A stretch of 64,000 bases of DNA from Ruminococcus sp. (GCA_016290875.1 JAEEVL010000001.1:355135-419134); one strand, 5' to 3'. Shown: positions 43,121-51,294, numbered from the stretch's first letter. The notes: generated by a model not told the origin, from the letters alone. Made by a program: numbers and translations.

Positions 43121-44095
43121 ATGTGTTCATTATTTGGATGGCTCGATTATAAGGAAATAGTTTCGAACAGATTGAAAAGAAAACTAACCCAGGCACTCGC
43201 TAATGCTGCTGAAGAGCGAGGAACAGACGCTTCTGGAATCGGTTACATAAACGAAGGAAAGGTCATTATTTACAAGAGACCGAAACCTGCTCACAAACTT
43301 CACTTCAGTCCACCGGAAGGAACGAGAGCAGTCATGGGACATACCCGTATGACTACTCAGGGAGACGGCAAGCATAACTACAACAATCATCCGTTCCCCG
43401 GTCTTGCCGGGGAAACTTCATTTGCATTTGCTCACAATGGAGTCCTGTGGAATGATAAGGAACTGAGGAAGGACAAGCTTATCCCCGATACCCATATCGA
43501 GACTGACAGCTATGCAGCTTGTCAGCTTCTCGAAGCACAACAGAAACTGGACTTTGACAGCCTGAAGTATATGGTGGAAACGGTCGAGGGCAACTTCACC
43601 TTCACTGTGCTTGATGATAGCAACAGCCTGTACATTATAAAAGGCTCGAATCCAATGTGCCTGCTCAACTTCAAGGATATCGGGCTGTATGTGTACGCTT
43701 CCACTGAAAGCATCATGAAAAACGCTCTCCGCAGGATAGGCTTGCATAAGTTCGCAAATGAGCGTATCAAAACTGATGAAGGCGATATCATTCGTATCGA
43801 CAGGAACGGTGATATCACATGCTCAGAGTTTGAACCTAAGATATTCCGCTCCAAGTACATGAGCTGGTACGATGACTCTTCCTATTATAATATACACGAA
43901 GAGATGCTTCTCGCCTACTGTGGCTGCTATGGCGTTGACAGTGAGGACGTTGAGCTTTTGCTAGAGTATGGATATACCTACGATGAGATAGAAGAAATGC
44001 TTATGGATACGAACTTGCTCCATGAAGCACTCAGGGATGTGAAGTATATGTGCGGTGAGGATATCTATGAAAGCTGCTACGGAGGAGCATTTTGA
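43121..44095 (+). CDS. Class II glutamine amidotransferase
   Basis: 324 residues. It begins MCSLFGW, placing Cys2 as the N-terminal nucleophile after Met removal. Ntn-hydrolase features follow: RGTDASGIGY, MGHTRMTTQGD, the oxyanion-type FAHNGVLWN and ETDSYAACQLLE. The last 80 residues (acidic, YGYTYDEIEEML) are an added helical tail. It should release ammonia from glutamine. There is no PRTase, sugar isomerase or synthetase domain in the same chain, so the acceptor chemistry must come from a partner, most simply the amidoligase two genes upstream. Confidence 0.9.
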   Translation: MCSLFGWLDYKEIVSNRLKRKLTQALANAAEERGTDASGIGYINEGKVIIYKRPKPAHKLHFSPPEGTRAVMGHTRMTTQGDGKHNYNNHPFPGLAGETSFAFAHNGVLWNDKELRKDKLIPDTHIETDSYAACQLLEAQQKLDFDSLKYMVETVEGNFTFTVLDDSNSLYIIKGSNPMCLLNFKDIGLYVYASTESIMKNALRRIGLHKFANERIKTDEGDIIRIDRNGDITCSEFEPKIFRSKYMSWYDDSSYYNIHEEMLLAYCGCYGVDSEDVELLLEYGYTYDEIEEMLMDTNLLHEALRDVKYMCGEDIYESCYGGAF

Positions 44096-44148
44096 AGTTC
44101 CAAAAAGTTTACTTTATGGGACGCCCGAAAAACGGCTGAAAAAGCGTT

Positions 44149-44204
44149 CCAAAAAGTGGTGTTTTGACTTTTGAGACGTTCCGAAAGTCGCCACCACTTT
44201 TTGG
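44149..44204. repeat. Inverted repeat upstream of the resolvase
   Basis: Perfect 13-base arms CCAAAAAGTGGTG (44149-44161) and CACCACTTTTTGG (44192-44204) with a 30-base spacer, just before the resolvase ribosome site. A related half box (CCAAAAAGT) is at 44099-44107. It may be a recombination (res-like) site or operator. Confidence 0.6.
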
Positions 44205-44220
44205 GACAGAAAGGAGCATT

Positions 44221-44820
44221 ATGGATAACCGAATTTACGGATATGCCCGGGTATCTACCAGGGAACAAAATGAAGACAGGCAAATCGAAGCTCTTACTAA
44301 GTTCGGAGTGCCCGAGCAGAACATTATAATTGACAAGGCTTCGGGTAAGGACACGGAGCGTGAGGGTTATCAATACCTCAAACGTCAGATACTCCGCAAG
44401 GGCGATACACTTGTTATCAAGGAACTGGACAGGCTCAGCAGAAACAAGTCCGACATCAAGCATGAGCTGGAAGGATTCAAGGTTATGGGAGTCAGGGTGA
44501 AGATACTTGATATACCGACAACACTTACAGACTTTCCGCCGGAGCAGGCTTGGGTACTCGAAATGATAAATGCTATCCTTATTGAAGTACTCGGAGCTAT
44601 AGCTGAGAATGAGCGTAACAAGATACGAGCACGTCAGCGTGAAGGTATCGAAGCTGCAAGGAAGAAAAATGTCCGCTTCGGGCGTCCGTCAAAGCCCCTG
44701 CCTGATAATTGGCGTGAGGTGCTTGCGGAAGTCCGCTGCGGAAAAACAAAGCCTGTAGATGCTATGCGGAAGCTTGGTATCTCCAAGTCTTGCTACTACA
44801 GGCTATATAGCATAAAATAG
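44221..44820 (+). CDS. Serine recombinase (resolvase/invertase family)
   Basis: 199 residues from the ATG at 44221 (AAGGAG six bases upstream). IYGYARVSTREQNEDRQ contains the catalytic serine (S10), followed by LDRLSRNKSDI with the catalytic arginine region and GRPSKP leading to a C-terminal helix-turn-helix (MRKLGISKSCYYRL). It is the small resolvase type, not the large integrase type, so on its own it would resolve or invert. It may have replaced another recombinase in a mobilizable element. Confidence 0.92.
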   Translation: MDNRIYGYARVSTREQNEDRQIEALTKFGVPEQNIIIDKASGKDTEREGYQYLKRQILRKGDTLVIKELDRLSRNKSDIKHELEGFKVMGVRVKILDIPTTLTDFPPEQAWVLEMINAILIEVLGAIAENERNKIRARQREGIEAARKKNVRFGRPSKPLPDNWREVLAEVRCGKTKPVDAMRKLGISKSCYYRLYSIK

Positions 44821-44832
44821 ATACCCTTTTCT

Positions 44833-44872
44833 AGATAATAGTCTCTTTTGATTTGAGACTATTATCTTTTTT
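44833..44872 (+). terminator. Terminator after the resolvase
   Basis: A 13-bp perfect stem (AGATAATAGTCTC / GAGACTATTATCT) with a nine-base loop followed by TTTTTT. It isolates the mobile-element genes from the WYL regulator. Confidence 0.92.
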
Positions 44873-44988
44873 CCAATTGTATTGACTTTTGTGTGCAAAT
44901 TTGATATAATTTATTATAATTGATAGAGATTTTTTGCGTTTTGTCATAATAATAGATAAGTTTGATGCTGTAAGTGAGGAGGAAAATT

Positions 44989-46092
44989 ATGTCGCAGGAA
45001 TCAAGAAAAGACTATATCACCGACGCAAAGCTAATGGTTCTGTATGTCCTGTTGAAGTATTCTGATGAGGATCATCCTCTGAAAAAGGATGAAATCCTTG
45101 CCAAAGTGAATGCAGAATACTTGTATCGTGGAAGCATTCCAAAAAGCACGCTTGACAGAAATCTTACTGCCGTCAGGGCGTTTCTTGAAGAAAAAGGCGA
45201 TCTTTTCGGAGAATTCCAATGCGGAACCAAGACGAATAAAGAGCGCATGGTCAATGTCAGAATCGCGCATTTGTTCAGCAATTATGAATTGCGGTATCTG
45301 ATTGACATGGTGAGTTCCTGTGATTACATCAAGATCAAAGAACGTCAGCAGTTGATCGAAAAGCTGCTTTCACTTTCATCTGTGTGCCTTTTGTCAGAGT
45401 ACAGACCGTATCTTTACAAAAAACCGGTGAAGGCAAAGATCATGCAGACAGACTTTTTCAAAAATCTGAAAGCGATTCATCAGGCGCTCAAGGAGTGTCA
45501 TCAGATACAGTTTTACCGTGTGCAGCGGGATCCCGACGGCGCGCCGATGTATGAGACAGATGAAAACGGCAATGACCGGCTTTACACCGTAAATCCGTAC
45601 AGAACTGTTTTTAGTGACGGCTTCTGTTATCTCGTTTGCAGCAGAGTACCCGAGGACGGTTCCGAACCGGCACGAATCAGCAATTACAGAATCGACCGCA
45701 TGAGCGATATTCAGATTCTGTCTGATAAAGGTATTTTTCCGGAAACAAGCATTGCAGGTGCGCCGAAAAACATTGATACAAAGAAATATATCAGTACGCA
45801 CAGGATGATGTGGAGCGGCACGCCGGAAAAAGTCAGATTCAGATGCCCGTAATGGGCGATGAACGAAGTTGTGGATTACTTCGGTGATACATATAAGATT
45901 TGTTCGGCAGAACAGGCAGCAGACGGTTCCGAACCGATGCTGACTGTTGAGGTTGAGAACACATGGAACAATATGCTGATCTGGGCAAGAAGGTTCTTTG
46001 ATTTTGTTGAGATCCTGTCTCCGGATTCCCTTCGGCAAAAACTGAAGGACGATATCACGAAAGCATACGAAAAATACAGCAAAGATGTCTGA
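44989..46092 (+). pseudogene. WYL-domain regulator with an in-frame stop
   Basis: The ATG at 44989 has GAGGAGG eight bases upstream. Residues 1-75 form a winged helix, 150-290 the first part of a WYL domain (IQFYRVQRDPDG, YTVNPYRTVFSDGFCYLVC, ISNYRIDRMSDI). At 45850 a TAA interrupts the same frame, after VRFRCP and before WAMNEVVDYFGDTY; sequence then continues in phase to 46092. Undoing the stop gives a normal 367-residue WYL regulator. The missing tail is part of the oligomerising WCX domain. The 287-residue product might still work. WYL proteins sense ligands, often nucleic acid, in defence and RNA-repair loci; here it lies just before RNA-like repeats and a Ro-like gene. Confidence 0.8.
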
Positions 46093-46125
46093 TGATACCG
46101 GTTAGCCGAAAATGAATAACTTTAT

Positions 46126-46175
46126 ATTATAGCATACTGAAAAACTCAATTTTGAGGATTTTGGTATGCTATAAT
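46126..46175. repeat. 12-bp inverted repeat containing a -10 box
   Basis: Perfect arms ATTATAGCATAC (46126-46137) and GTATGCTATAAT (46164-46175). The right arm contains TATAAT and is repeated almost unchanged at 46306-46317, each 17 bases upstream of a CAATTT-type -35 counterpart. It may be a promoter-operator for the repeats that follow. Confidence 0.55.
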
Positions 46176-46191
46176 CATTACAGACAAGACA

Positions 46192-46253
46192 AAATACGGT
46201 GCTTACAGCAATTATCTTCATGAAAAAGCTCCTGCATTCCGCAGGAAGCACCG
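46192..46253 (+). ncRNA. tRNA-like repeat copy 1 (candidate Y-like RNA)
   Basis: First of three copies that are identical over 62 bases. The unit starts AAATACGGTGCTTACAGC and ends GCAGGAAGCACCG. It can fold with a 7-bp closing stem (GGTGCTT / AAGCACC, 46198-46204 with 46246-46252) and a 5-bp hairpin (CCTGC / GCAGG) that abuts the 3' strand, the layout of a tRNA acceptor plus T arm. A promoter-like block lies just upstream. No RNA family was matched. The unit also has an open frame, so a coding origin is not excluded. Confidence 0.45.
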
Positions 46254-46333
46254 CGAGAGAATACGAACAACAGGATTGGGGAAAACCTCAATTTTGACGT
46301 TTTCAGTATGGTATAATCATTACAGACAAGACG

Positions 46334-46395
46334 AAATACGGTGCTTACAGCAATTATCTTCATGAAAAAGCTCCTGCATTCCGCAGGAAGCACCG
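46334..46395 (+). ncRNA. tRNA-like repeat copy 2 (candidate Y-like RNA)
   Basis: Identical to copy 1 over 62 bases, 142 bases further on, with the same upstream TATAATCATTACAGACAAGAC-type block. Sequence downstream (CAGTATTTCAG, then TTGAAAAACTGAGTGTACC) is shared with copy 3 but not copy 1. Confidence 0.45.
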
Positions 46396-46531
46396 TGAAA
46401 AGGTACGAACAGCAGTATTTCAGATCTTGAAAAACTGAGTGTACCTTGTTCCATGGCTGTCAGCGCAGGAGCAGCCGTTCTGTTTTCTGCGCTGACCGTA
46501 ACTTCCATGCATAATAGTGAAAGCAAAAATG

Positions 46532-46593
46532 AAATACGGTGCTTACAGCAATTATCTTCATGAAAAAGCTCCTGCATTCCGCAGGAAGCACCG
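46532..46593 (+). ncRNA. tRNA-like repeat copy 3 (candidate Y-like RNA)
   Basis: Identical to copies 1 and 2 over 62 bases, 198 bases after copy 2. It lacks the shared upstream promoter-like block, so it may be cut from a longer transcript or be a remnant. It lies 90 bases before the DUF2828 gene and in the same direction, so it would be in that gene's leader. Confidence 0.4.
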
Positions 46594-46682
46594 TGAAAAG
46601 GTACAAACATCAGTGTTTCAGAATCATGAAAAACTGAGTGTACCTTGTGTCCTTTCGTCGATTGGGAAAGAGAGGTATTATT

Positions 46683-48146
46683 ATGCTGGAATTACTTAAG
46701 AAAGAAGCAACCAGAACCCTGACCCTCAACGGCGGTCAGACTCGTTCCACAAGCGGTTCGCACTGTCTCGATTTGTTCTTCCGTGCGGGCGCAATGCGAA
46801 ATGCTGCTTCGGATGAGATCGCAGATGTTGTCCGCCGTGCCTATGCGGAAGATCCTGTGCGCACGATGAAGACGCTGTTCTTCGTCAGAGATGTGCGCGG
46901 CGGTCTCGGCGAGCGCAGATTTTTCCGGATCGCACTTCGCACGTTGGCAAAGGAGGAACCCGATGCGATATTGCGCAATATCGGGTTCATTTCGGAATAC
47001 GGCAGATACGACGATCTCTGCGCATTGCTGTATACCCCCTGCGAGGAAGCGGCAGTTTCGCTGATCCGCGGGCAGCTTAACGCAGACCGTAACGCAATGT
47101 CGGAACGCGGGCAGGTCTCTCTCCTCGCGAAATGGCTGCCCTCGGTCAACGCTTCTGCGGAGGCAGTACGCCGGAACGGTCGTTATCTCGCACAGAAGCT
47201 CGGTATGTCTGAGCGCAATTACCGCAAGTGCCTGTCCGCACTGCGTCGGTATTCCGATATTCTGGAAAACCGGCTGCGCACTTCGGACTATACGTTCAGC
47301 TACGAGAAGCAGCCTTCCTGCGCATTGTTCAAATACCGCAAGGCGTTTCTTCGCAACGACGGCGAACGTTATCAGAGCTTTCTTAACGCGGTGGAACGCG
47401 GTGAGGCGACGATGCACACCGCCGCGATTTATCCTTATCAGATCGTCCGGAGATGCCTTTCCGATCCCGAAGCTGAGGAGCGGCGTTCGCTTGATCTCAC
47501 ATGGCGCAATCTCCCCACTTACGGCGAAAGCGCGGAGAACGCGATCGCGGTCATCGACGGTTCCGGTTCGATGACTTGTTCCGCGCCCGGCAATGTGCGT
47601 CCGATCGACGTTGCGCTGTCGCTGGGACTCTATTTCGCAGAACACAACAAGGGCGCATTTGCGAATCATTTTATCACCTTTTCCAGGCGCCCGCAGCTTG
47701 TCGAGATCAAAGGGCAGGATATCACGGAGAAGGTCAGATATTGCGAAAGCTTCGACGAAGTTGCCAACACCGATCTCGAAGCTGTTTTCAGGTTGATTCT
47801 GGATACGGCTGTCCGGAATCATGTGCCGCAGTCGGAGCTGCCGACAAAGCTGTTCATCATCTCCGATATGGAGTTTGACGGCTGTATCGAGGGCGGAAAC
47901 AGTCAGCCTTTATACGATACGATGCGCGCCATGTTTGCCGATGCCGGATACCGGCTTCCGCAGGTGGTGTTCTGGAATGTCAACAGCATTCAGAAGAACA
48001 TCCCGGTACAGTTTGGCACAAGCGGGACAGCACTCGTTTCAGGCTTTTCGCCTTCTTTGTTCGATATCGTAATGGGCGGGGAGACAGAGCCGGTGCTCAT
48101 CATGGACCGTGCGATCTTCTCCGAACGATACGCGAACATTTCGTAA
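46683..48146 (+). CDS. DUF2828 protein (Ro60/TROVE-like, vWA domain)
   Basis: 487 residues from the ATG at 46683 (GAGAGG upstream). The N-terminal two thirds are helical-repeat text typical of DUF2828, which is related to the TROVE module of Ro60: SHCLDLFFRAGAMRN, FFVRDVRGGLGERRFF, MSERNYRKCLSALRRY and FKYRKAFLRNDGERYQSFL. The C-terminal part is a von Willebrand A domain with an intact MIDAS DGSGSM (D292). Ro60 proteins hold misfolded RNA and Y RNAs in a ring; DUF2828 members are uncharacterised. Base composition is markedly richer in G+C than the flanks, a sign of transfer. Three tRNA-like repeats precede it. Confidence 0.88.
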   Translation: MLELLKKEATRTLTLNGGQTRSTSGSHCLDLFFRAGAMRNAASDEIADVVRRAYAEDPVRTMKTLFFVRDVRGGLGERRFFRIALRTLAKEEPDAILRNIGFISEYGRYDDLCALLYTPCEEAAVSLIRGQLNADRNAMSERGQVSLLAKWLPSVNASAEAVRRNGRYLAQKLGMSERNYRKCLSALRRYSDILENRLRTSDYTFSYEKQPSCALFKYRKAFLRNDGERYQSFLNAVERGEATMHTAAIYPYQIVRRCLSDPEAEERRSLDLTWRNLPTYGESAENAIAVIDGSGSMTCSAPGNVRPIDVALSLGLYFAEHNKGAFANHFITFSRRPQLVEIKGQDITEKVRYCESFDEVANTDLEAVFRLILDTAVRNHVPQSELPTKLFIISDMEFDGCIEGGNSQPLYDTMRAMFADAGYRLPQVVFWNVNSIQKNIPVQFGTSGTALVSGFSPSLFDIVMGGETEPVLIMDRAIFSERYANIS

Positions 48147-48153
48147 AGTGATT

Positions 48154-48192
48154 CTGTCAAATGCTGGGTTCCTCTGACTCGGCATTTGGCAG
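48154..48192 (+). ncRNA. Stable hairpin after the DUF2828 gene
   Basis: A 13-bp stem (48154-48166 with 48180-48192, CTGTCAAATGCTG / CGGCATTTGGCAG, two G-U pairs) and a 13-base loop start 7 bases after the stop. No T run follows, so it is not a clear intrinsic terminator; it may stabilise the mRNA or be part of a structured RNA. Confidence 0.45.
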
Positions 48193-48364
48193 CTATGAAG
48201 CCGGGAAAGTGCTTTATTCATTCTGTACATTCAGGATACTGTAGGTTTGTGAAAAAGTGAGAATTTTGTCTGTGCGAACGATTCAAAGATAAATTTTAAT
48301 ATTTTTATGCTATAATGGTGGCACAAACCGAAACCGCTGTGTTTCAAATAAAGGAGGTATAATC

Positions 48365-49354
48365 ATGAACAGAGTAGAGATCTATTTGAAGACGAAGGAA
48401 AGATTGGAGGAGCTTGCAAAATCAGAACACGTTGATATTAACAAGTATTATTCTCCAGCTACACCGCAAACATTGAAAAAAAATCGTGCGGAAAGTCAAG
48501 TTTATATTGCAGAGTCATGTTCAAATATGGATCTTCCATTTCTTTTCTATCAATTCTGCGGTCTTCTTGCTGACAGGCAATATATGGGAAACATTATCAA
48601 ATTTTATTCCAAATCATCTGATACTCAGCAGATCCTGAGTGATGTTCTATCGGGGTATGACCCGAAAAAAGTACTTGAGAACTACACTGATGCATGTGCT
48701 TTGAAGCAGGCGATTATCAGTCGATACCCGAATAAAATCCAAAATGATAGTAAGTGGGAGAACTACCTTACTGGAGTATATCAGTGTGCTCGCTTTCTGG
48801 TAGATGGTAAAATTGAAGAAACTGATCTGAGCTTTGAATATTTGCTGACAGAACCGAAAACGGCAGATGAGCTAAAAATTTATCTGCACAAGCTTCGGGT
48901 TCTAATCGTAAACCTGTGTGAAGTTGGTCCTGCTGTATGTTATAACTGGCTAAAGGAATGCGGAGCAGTTTGGCTTGCAAAGCCTGATTTACATATTAAA
49001 CGTGTGGTTGCAGCAGAACTGCTGAAAAGTGAGAACAAAACATTTGATTTAGAGCGGGATAATGCTGATACGATTATTGCCGATTACCGCAAACGCAACA
49101 TGGAAAAGATGGGATTCCCGAATAACGCTGGTATTAGAAAAAGTTGTAAACTGTATGCAGACGAGTATGTTGCGGTATATATGTGGGAATGGGCGCAGGA
49201 AATTAGAAACAACAGTATCGATAGCCAATGCTCTGCATTCAAACTAGATCGTATTTTATATCTCTATTGTACCAATGGACGCTTCTATTTGGATGATGAC
49301 AGAGACGATGATATTTCCGAAGAGGGTCTTTTAGGTATGATTGGGGAGGAATAA
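48365..49354 (+). CDS. Unknown 329-residue protein with HhH-like motif
   Basis: AAAGGAGGT lies 8 bases ahead of the ATG, and a TATAAT at about 48311 suggests its own promoter. I do not recognise the family. Residues about 175-215 (LIVNLCEVGPAVCYNWLKEC and KPDLHIKRVV) have the helix-hairpin-helix then D-x-H spacing of DNA glycosylases (HhH-GPD type), which might mean a base-excision or damage-related role, but this rests on a short match. The rest is helical. The acidic C-terminus (DDDRDDDISEE) is distinctive. Confidence 0.55.
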   Translation: MNRVEIYLKTKERLEELAKSEHVDINKYYSPATPQTLKKNRAESQVYIAESCSNMDLPFLFYQFCGLLADRQYMGNIIKFYSKSSDTQQILSDVLSGYDPKKVLENYTDACALKQAIISRYPNKIQNDSKWENYLTGVYQCARFLVDGKIEETDLSFEYLLTEPKTADELKIYLHKLRVLIVNLCEVGPAVCYNWLKECGAVWLAKPDLHIKRVVAAELLKSENKTFDLERDNADTIIADYRKRNMEKMGFPNNAGIRKSCKLYADEYVAVYMWEWAQEIRNNSIDSQCSAFKLDRILYLYCTNGRFYLDDDRDDDISEEGLLGMIGEE

Positions 49355-49397
49355 TTTTTTCATTCATTAAAAAGATTTCAATACACACCACCGGCTT

Positions 49398-49432
49398 ATT
49401 CCGCGGCTGTCTGATTAACACAGCCACGGAAT
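49398..49432 (+). ncRNA. Strong hairpin upstream of the repeat-protein gene
   Basis: A 13-position stem with one C/A mismatch (49398-49410 with 49420-49432; ATTCCG-GGCTGT / ACAGCC-CGGAAT) and a nine-base loop. No T run follows. It is a candidate structured leader or small RNA; a terminator role is unlikely. Confidence 0.45.
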
Positions 49433-49506
49433 TTGATACAGTAAAGCCAGGATACAAAAATAAACCACTGCTCTTGATGTGTTTGCTGAGAAAGGAGCGA
49501 TCTCTG

Positions 49507-49782
49507 ATGCGCATATATGAAGGCTACGGCACCGGCCATCCGGTTTATACGATTAAAGGGAATCAAGTCTATCAGGGGTACGGGACAGGACACCCTATCT
49601 ACACTATAAAAGGCAATCAAGTATATCAGGGTTACGGTACGGGACATCCTGTTTATACAATCAAGGGAAATCAGGTGTATCAGGGTTATGGCACCGGTCA
49701 TCCGGTCTATACGATCAAGGATCATCAGATCTATCAGGGCTACGGAACAGGTCACCCGGTATATACGCTTAAGAATTATTGA
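49507..49782 (+). CDS. Small five-fold repeat protein
   Basis: 91 residues from the ATG at 49507 (AAGGAG eight bases upstream). The protein is almost entirely five copies of an 18-residue unit, YQGYGTGHPVYTIKGNQV, with slight variation. Each unit should form two short strands, so a small beta-propeller or beta-roll is likely. The DNA copies differ at many silent positions while the protein is nearly constant, which shows selection on the protein. The function is not known. It is 15 bases upstream of the DnaA-like ATPase gene and probably co-transcribed with it. Confidence 0.75.
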   Translation: MRIYEGYGTGHPVYTIKGNQVYQGYGTGHPIYTIKGNQVYQGYGTGHPVYTIKGNQVYQGYGTGHPVYTIKDHQIYQGYGTGHPVYTLKNY

Positions 49783-49794
49783 TGAGGAGGGCGC

Positions 49795-50820
49795 ATGATG
49801 CGGGATACGAAAAACGGAATTCAGTATACGTTCGACAGCTTTGCGATCAATAAGGCAAACAGCGAAGCCTTTGAGAAAGCAAAACACTTTGCTGAAAATG
49901 TTGATTTCAAGCCGTTGGCAGTATTCGGCGGCACGGCAACCGGCAAGACACATCTGCTCTATGTTGTCAAAAATGCCATTGAGCAGAATTCGCCGGAGCT
50001 TCATGTGATCCTCACAACAGCAACAGATATGGCATCCGCTCTTGTAGATACGATCAGCAGCGGCGGAACCGCAGAACAGTTCCGTGAACAGTATTTGCAT
50101 GCGGATGTTCTTCTGGTAGACGATGTTCAGACGCTTGCATGTAAGGAAGCAACACAGGACGAGCTCATCCTTCTTTTCAATGCGTTCTGCGAATCCGGCA
50201 GGCGTTTCATGATGACTTCATCTGAGAAAGAATCGCACAATGGATTGAAAGACCGTTTGATCATTCGCGGATTCTTCGGAGATTTCGCCGTCATCACACG
50301 GTCGTATATCCATGCAAAGTTTGAGCCTGACGTTGAACGCATTGATCAGCGAAAGGAGTTACTGCACAAATCAGAGCAGCTTTCCTGGAAATTGTTGCAT
50401 GATGCAGATTTCGATATTGATGCATTCAAGTCCTATTATAAAGACGTCTGGACGTATTTCAGCCGGTATATCGGATTATTCGATATAGACCGTGAGGATC
50501 TCAGGCTCGTATGCTATCTGAATCGTATTGATACGATGCTGCATTGCAAAACGCCGGTCGGTCTGAAATCATGCGAATGGAATACTTGTATTTTGTTCAT
50601 GTATGCGCTTTTATACACGATCTCTTCATACGATTATACGGCATACAGAGGAGGATTCTACGGTGACGGTGTGCTGATTATCCCGTTTTTTCATCATGCA
50701 GGAGCAGACGAGAGTGAGATTACAATAGATGAGTTCGATGAGAAGTTCAATAAGCTCTGCGAAGGCTATCAAAGAAGCAATCGCAGGGTGTTTATGAGGC
50801 GTCATTGGCGTTTTGAGTAA
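49795..50820 (+). CDS. DnaA-like AAA+ ATPase without DnaA DNA-binding domain
   Basis: 341 residues (ATG at 49795 or 49798, behind GAGGAGGG). The opening FDSFAINKANSEAFEKAK is the DnaA/DnaC-family lead-in; Walker A is GGTATGKT (45-52) and Walker B VLLVDDVQTL (105-114, D109/D110), followed by FMMTSSEKESHNGLKDRLI. The C-terminal 160 residues have no domain IV helix-turn-helix of DnaA; they are an unrecognised helical domain with aromatic text (YTISSYDYTAYRGGFY). This could be a helicase loader, a partner of the adjacent repeat protein, or a defence ATPase. Confidence 0.8.
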   Translation: MMRDTKNGIQYTFDSFAINKANSEAFEKAKHFAENVDFKPLAVFGGTATGKTHLLYVVKNAIEQNSPELHVILTTATDMASALVDTISSGGTAEQFREQYLHADVLLVDDVQTLACKEATQDELILLFNAFCESGRRFMMTSSEKESHNGLKDRLIIRGFFGDFAVITRSYIHAKFEPDVERIDQRKELLHKSEQLSWKLLHDADFDIDAFKSYYKDVWTYFSRYIGLFDIDREDLRLVCYLNRIDTMLHCKTPVGLKSCEWNTCILFMYALLYTISSYDYTAYRGGFYGDGVLIIPFFHHAGADESEITIDEFDEKFNKLCEGYQRSNRRVFMRRHWRFE

Positions 50821-50835
50821 TGTGCGGAGGTGCTT

Positions 50836-51294
50836 ATGAACGTATCTGTCTATTCCAGAGAAGCGATTGAACAGATCATTGCAGACGGCACGTTTCCGGA
50901 GAACACCGCTGTTATCAGCTTTTACGATCCGGCACTCAAGCATATTGATTCCGGTTATGCGCATGTTGATTACAGCAAAGTCTGCGGGGATGTATATTAC
51001 TGCGAGCTGGATGATCTCGACCGCGATTATCTCGCAGAAAAGGGATATACCTACGATTCATTCTTTCCCGATGCAGATAAGGTTGCGGAATTCATCTATG
51101 CAGCCAATGCGAAAGGTAAGAATATCATTTGCCAGTGCGATTACGGTCAGAGCCGGAGTGCCGGTTGTGCTGCGGCGATCCTCGAACACTTTTATCATAC
51201 CGGTATTTCTGTTTTTGCTGATTTCGACTATTATCCGAATCAGGTCGTGTATCATAAGGTGTTTGATGCGCTGGCACGGATTGCGAAGAAATGA
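50836..51294 (+). CDS. Protein-tyrosine/dual-specificity phosphatase-like protein
   Basis: 152 residues from the ATG at 50836 (GCGGAGGTG upstream). The active-site P-loop CDYGQSRSAG gives C101-x5-R107. An upstream acidic loop and YDSFFPDADKVAEFI fit a dual-specificity phosphatase fold. Some enzymes of this fold act on RNA 5' phosphates, others on proteins or lipids; which applies here is open. It is 15 bases after the ATPase gene. The frame stays open past the stop for another 41 codons (see the next entry). Confidence 0.8.
   Translation: MNVSVYSREAIEQIIADGTFPENTAVISFYDPALKHIDSGYAHVDYSKVCGDVYYCELDDLDRDYLAEKGYTYDSFFPDADKVAEFIYAANAKGKNIICQCDYGQSRSAGCAAAILEHFYHTGISVFADFDYYPNQVVYHKVFDALARIAKK

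Noticed and set aside
46192..46593. CRISPR array
   Set aside because: The repeats are 62 bases with spacings of 142 and 198 bases, only three copies and no cas gene in the window.
46692..47822. 376-codon minus-strand frame
   Set aside because: It lies wholly antisense to the DUF2828 gene, which has clear family motifs; the long frame is a by-product of that gene's GC-rich codons.
49507..49782. CRISPR or tandem non-coding repeat
   Set aside because: The 54-base units are contiguous, in frame and vary mainly at silent positions, so they are protein-coding.
49396..50100. 234-codon minus-strand frame with repeated peptide
   Set aside because: The repeats are the reverse complement of the five-fold repeat gene, whose plus-strand start, ribosome site and silent-site pattern are convincing.
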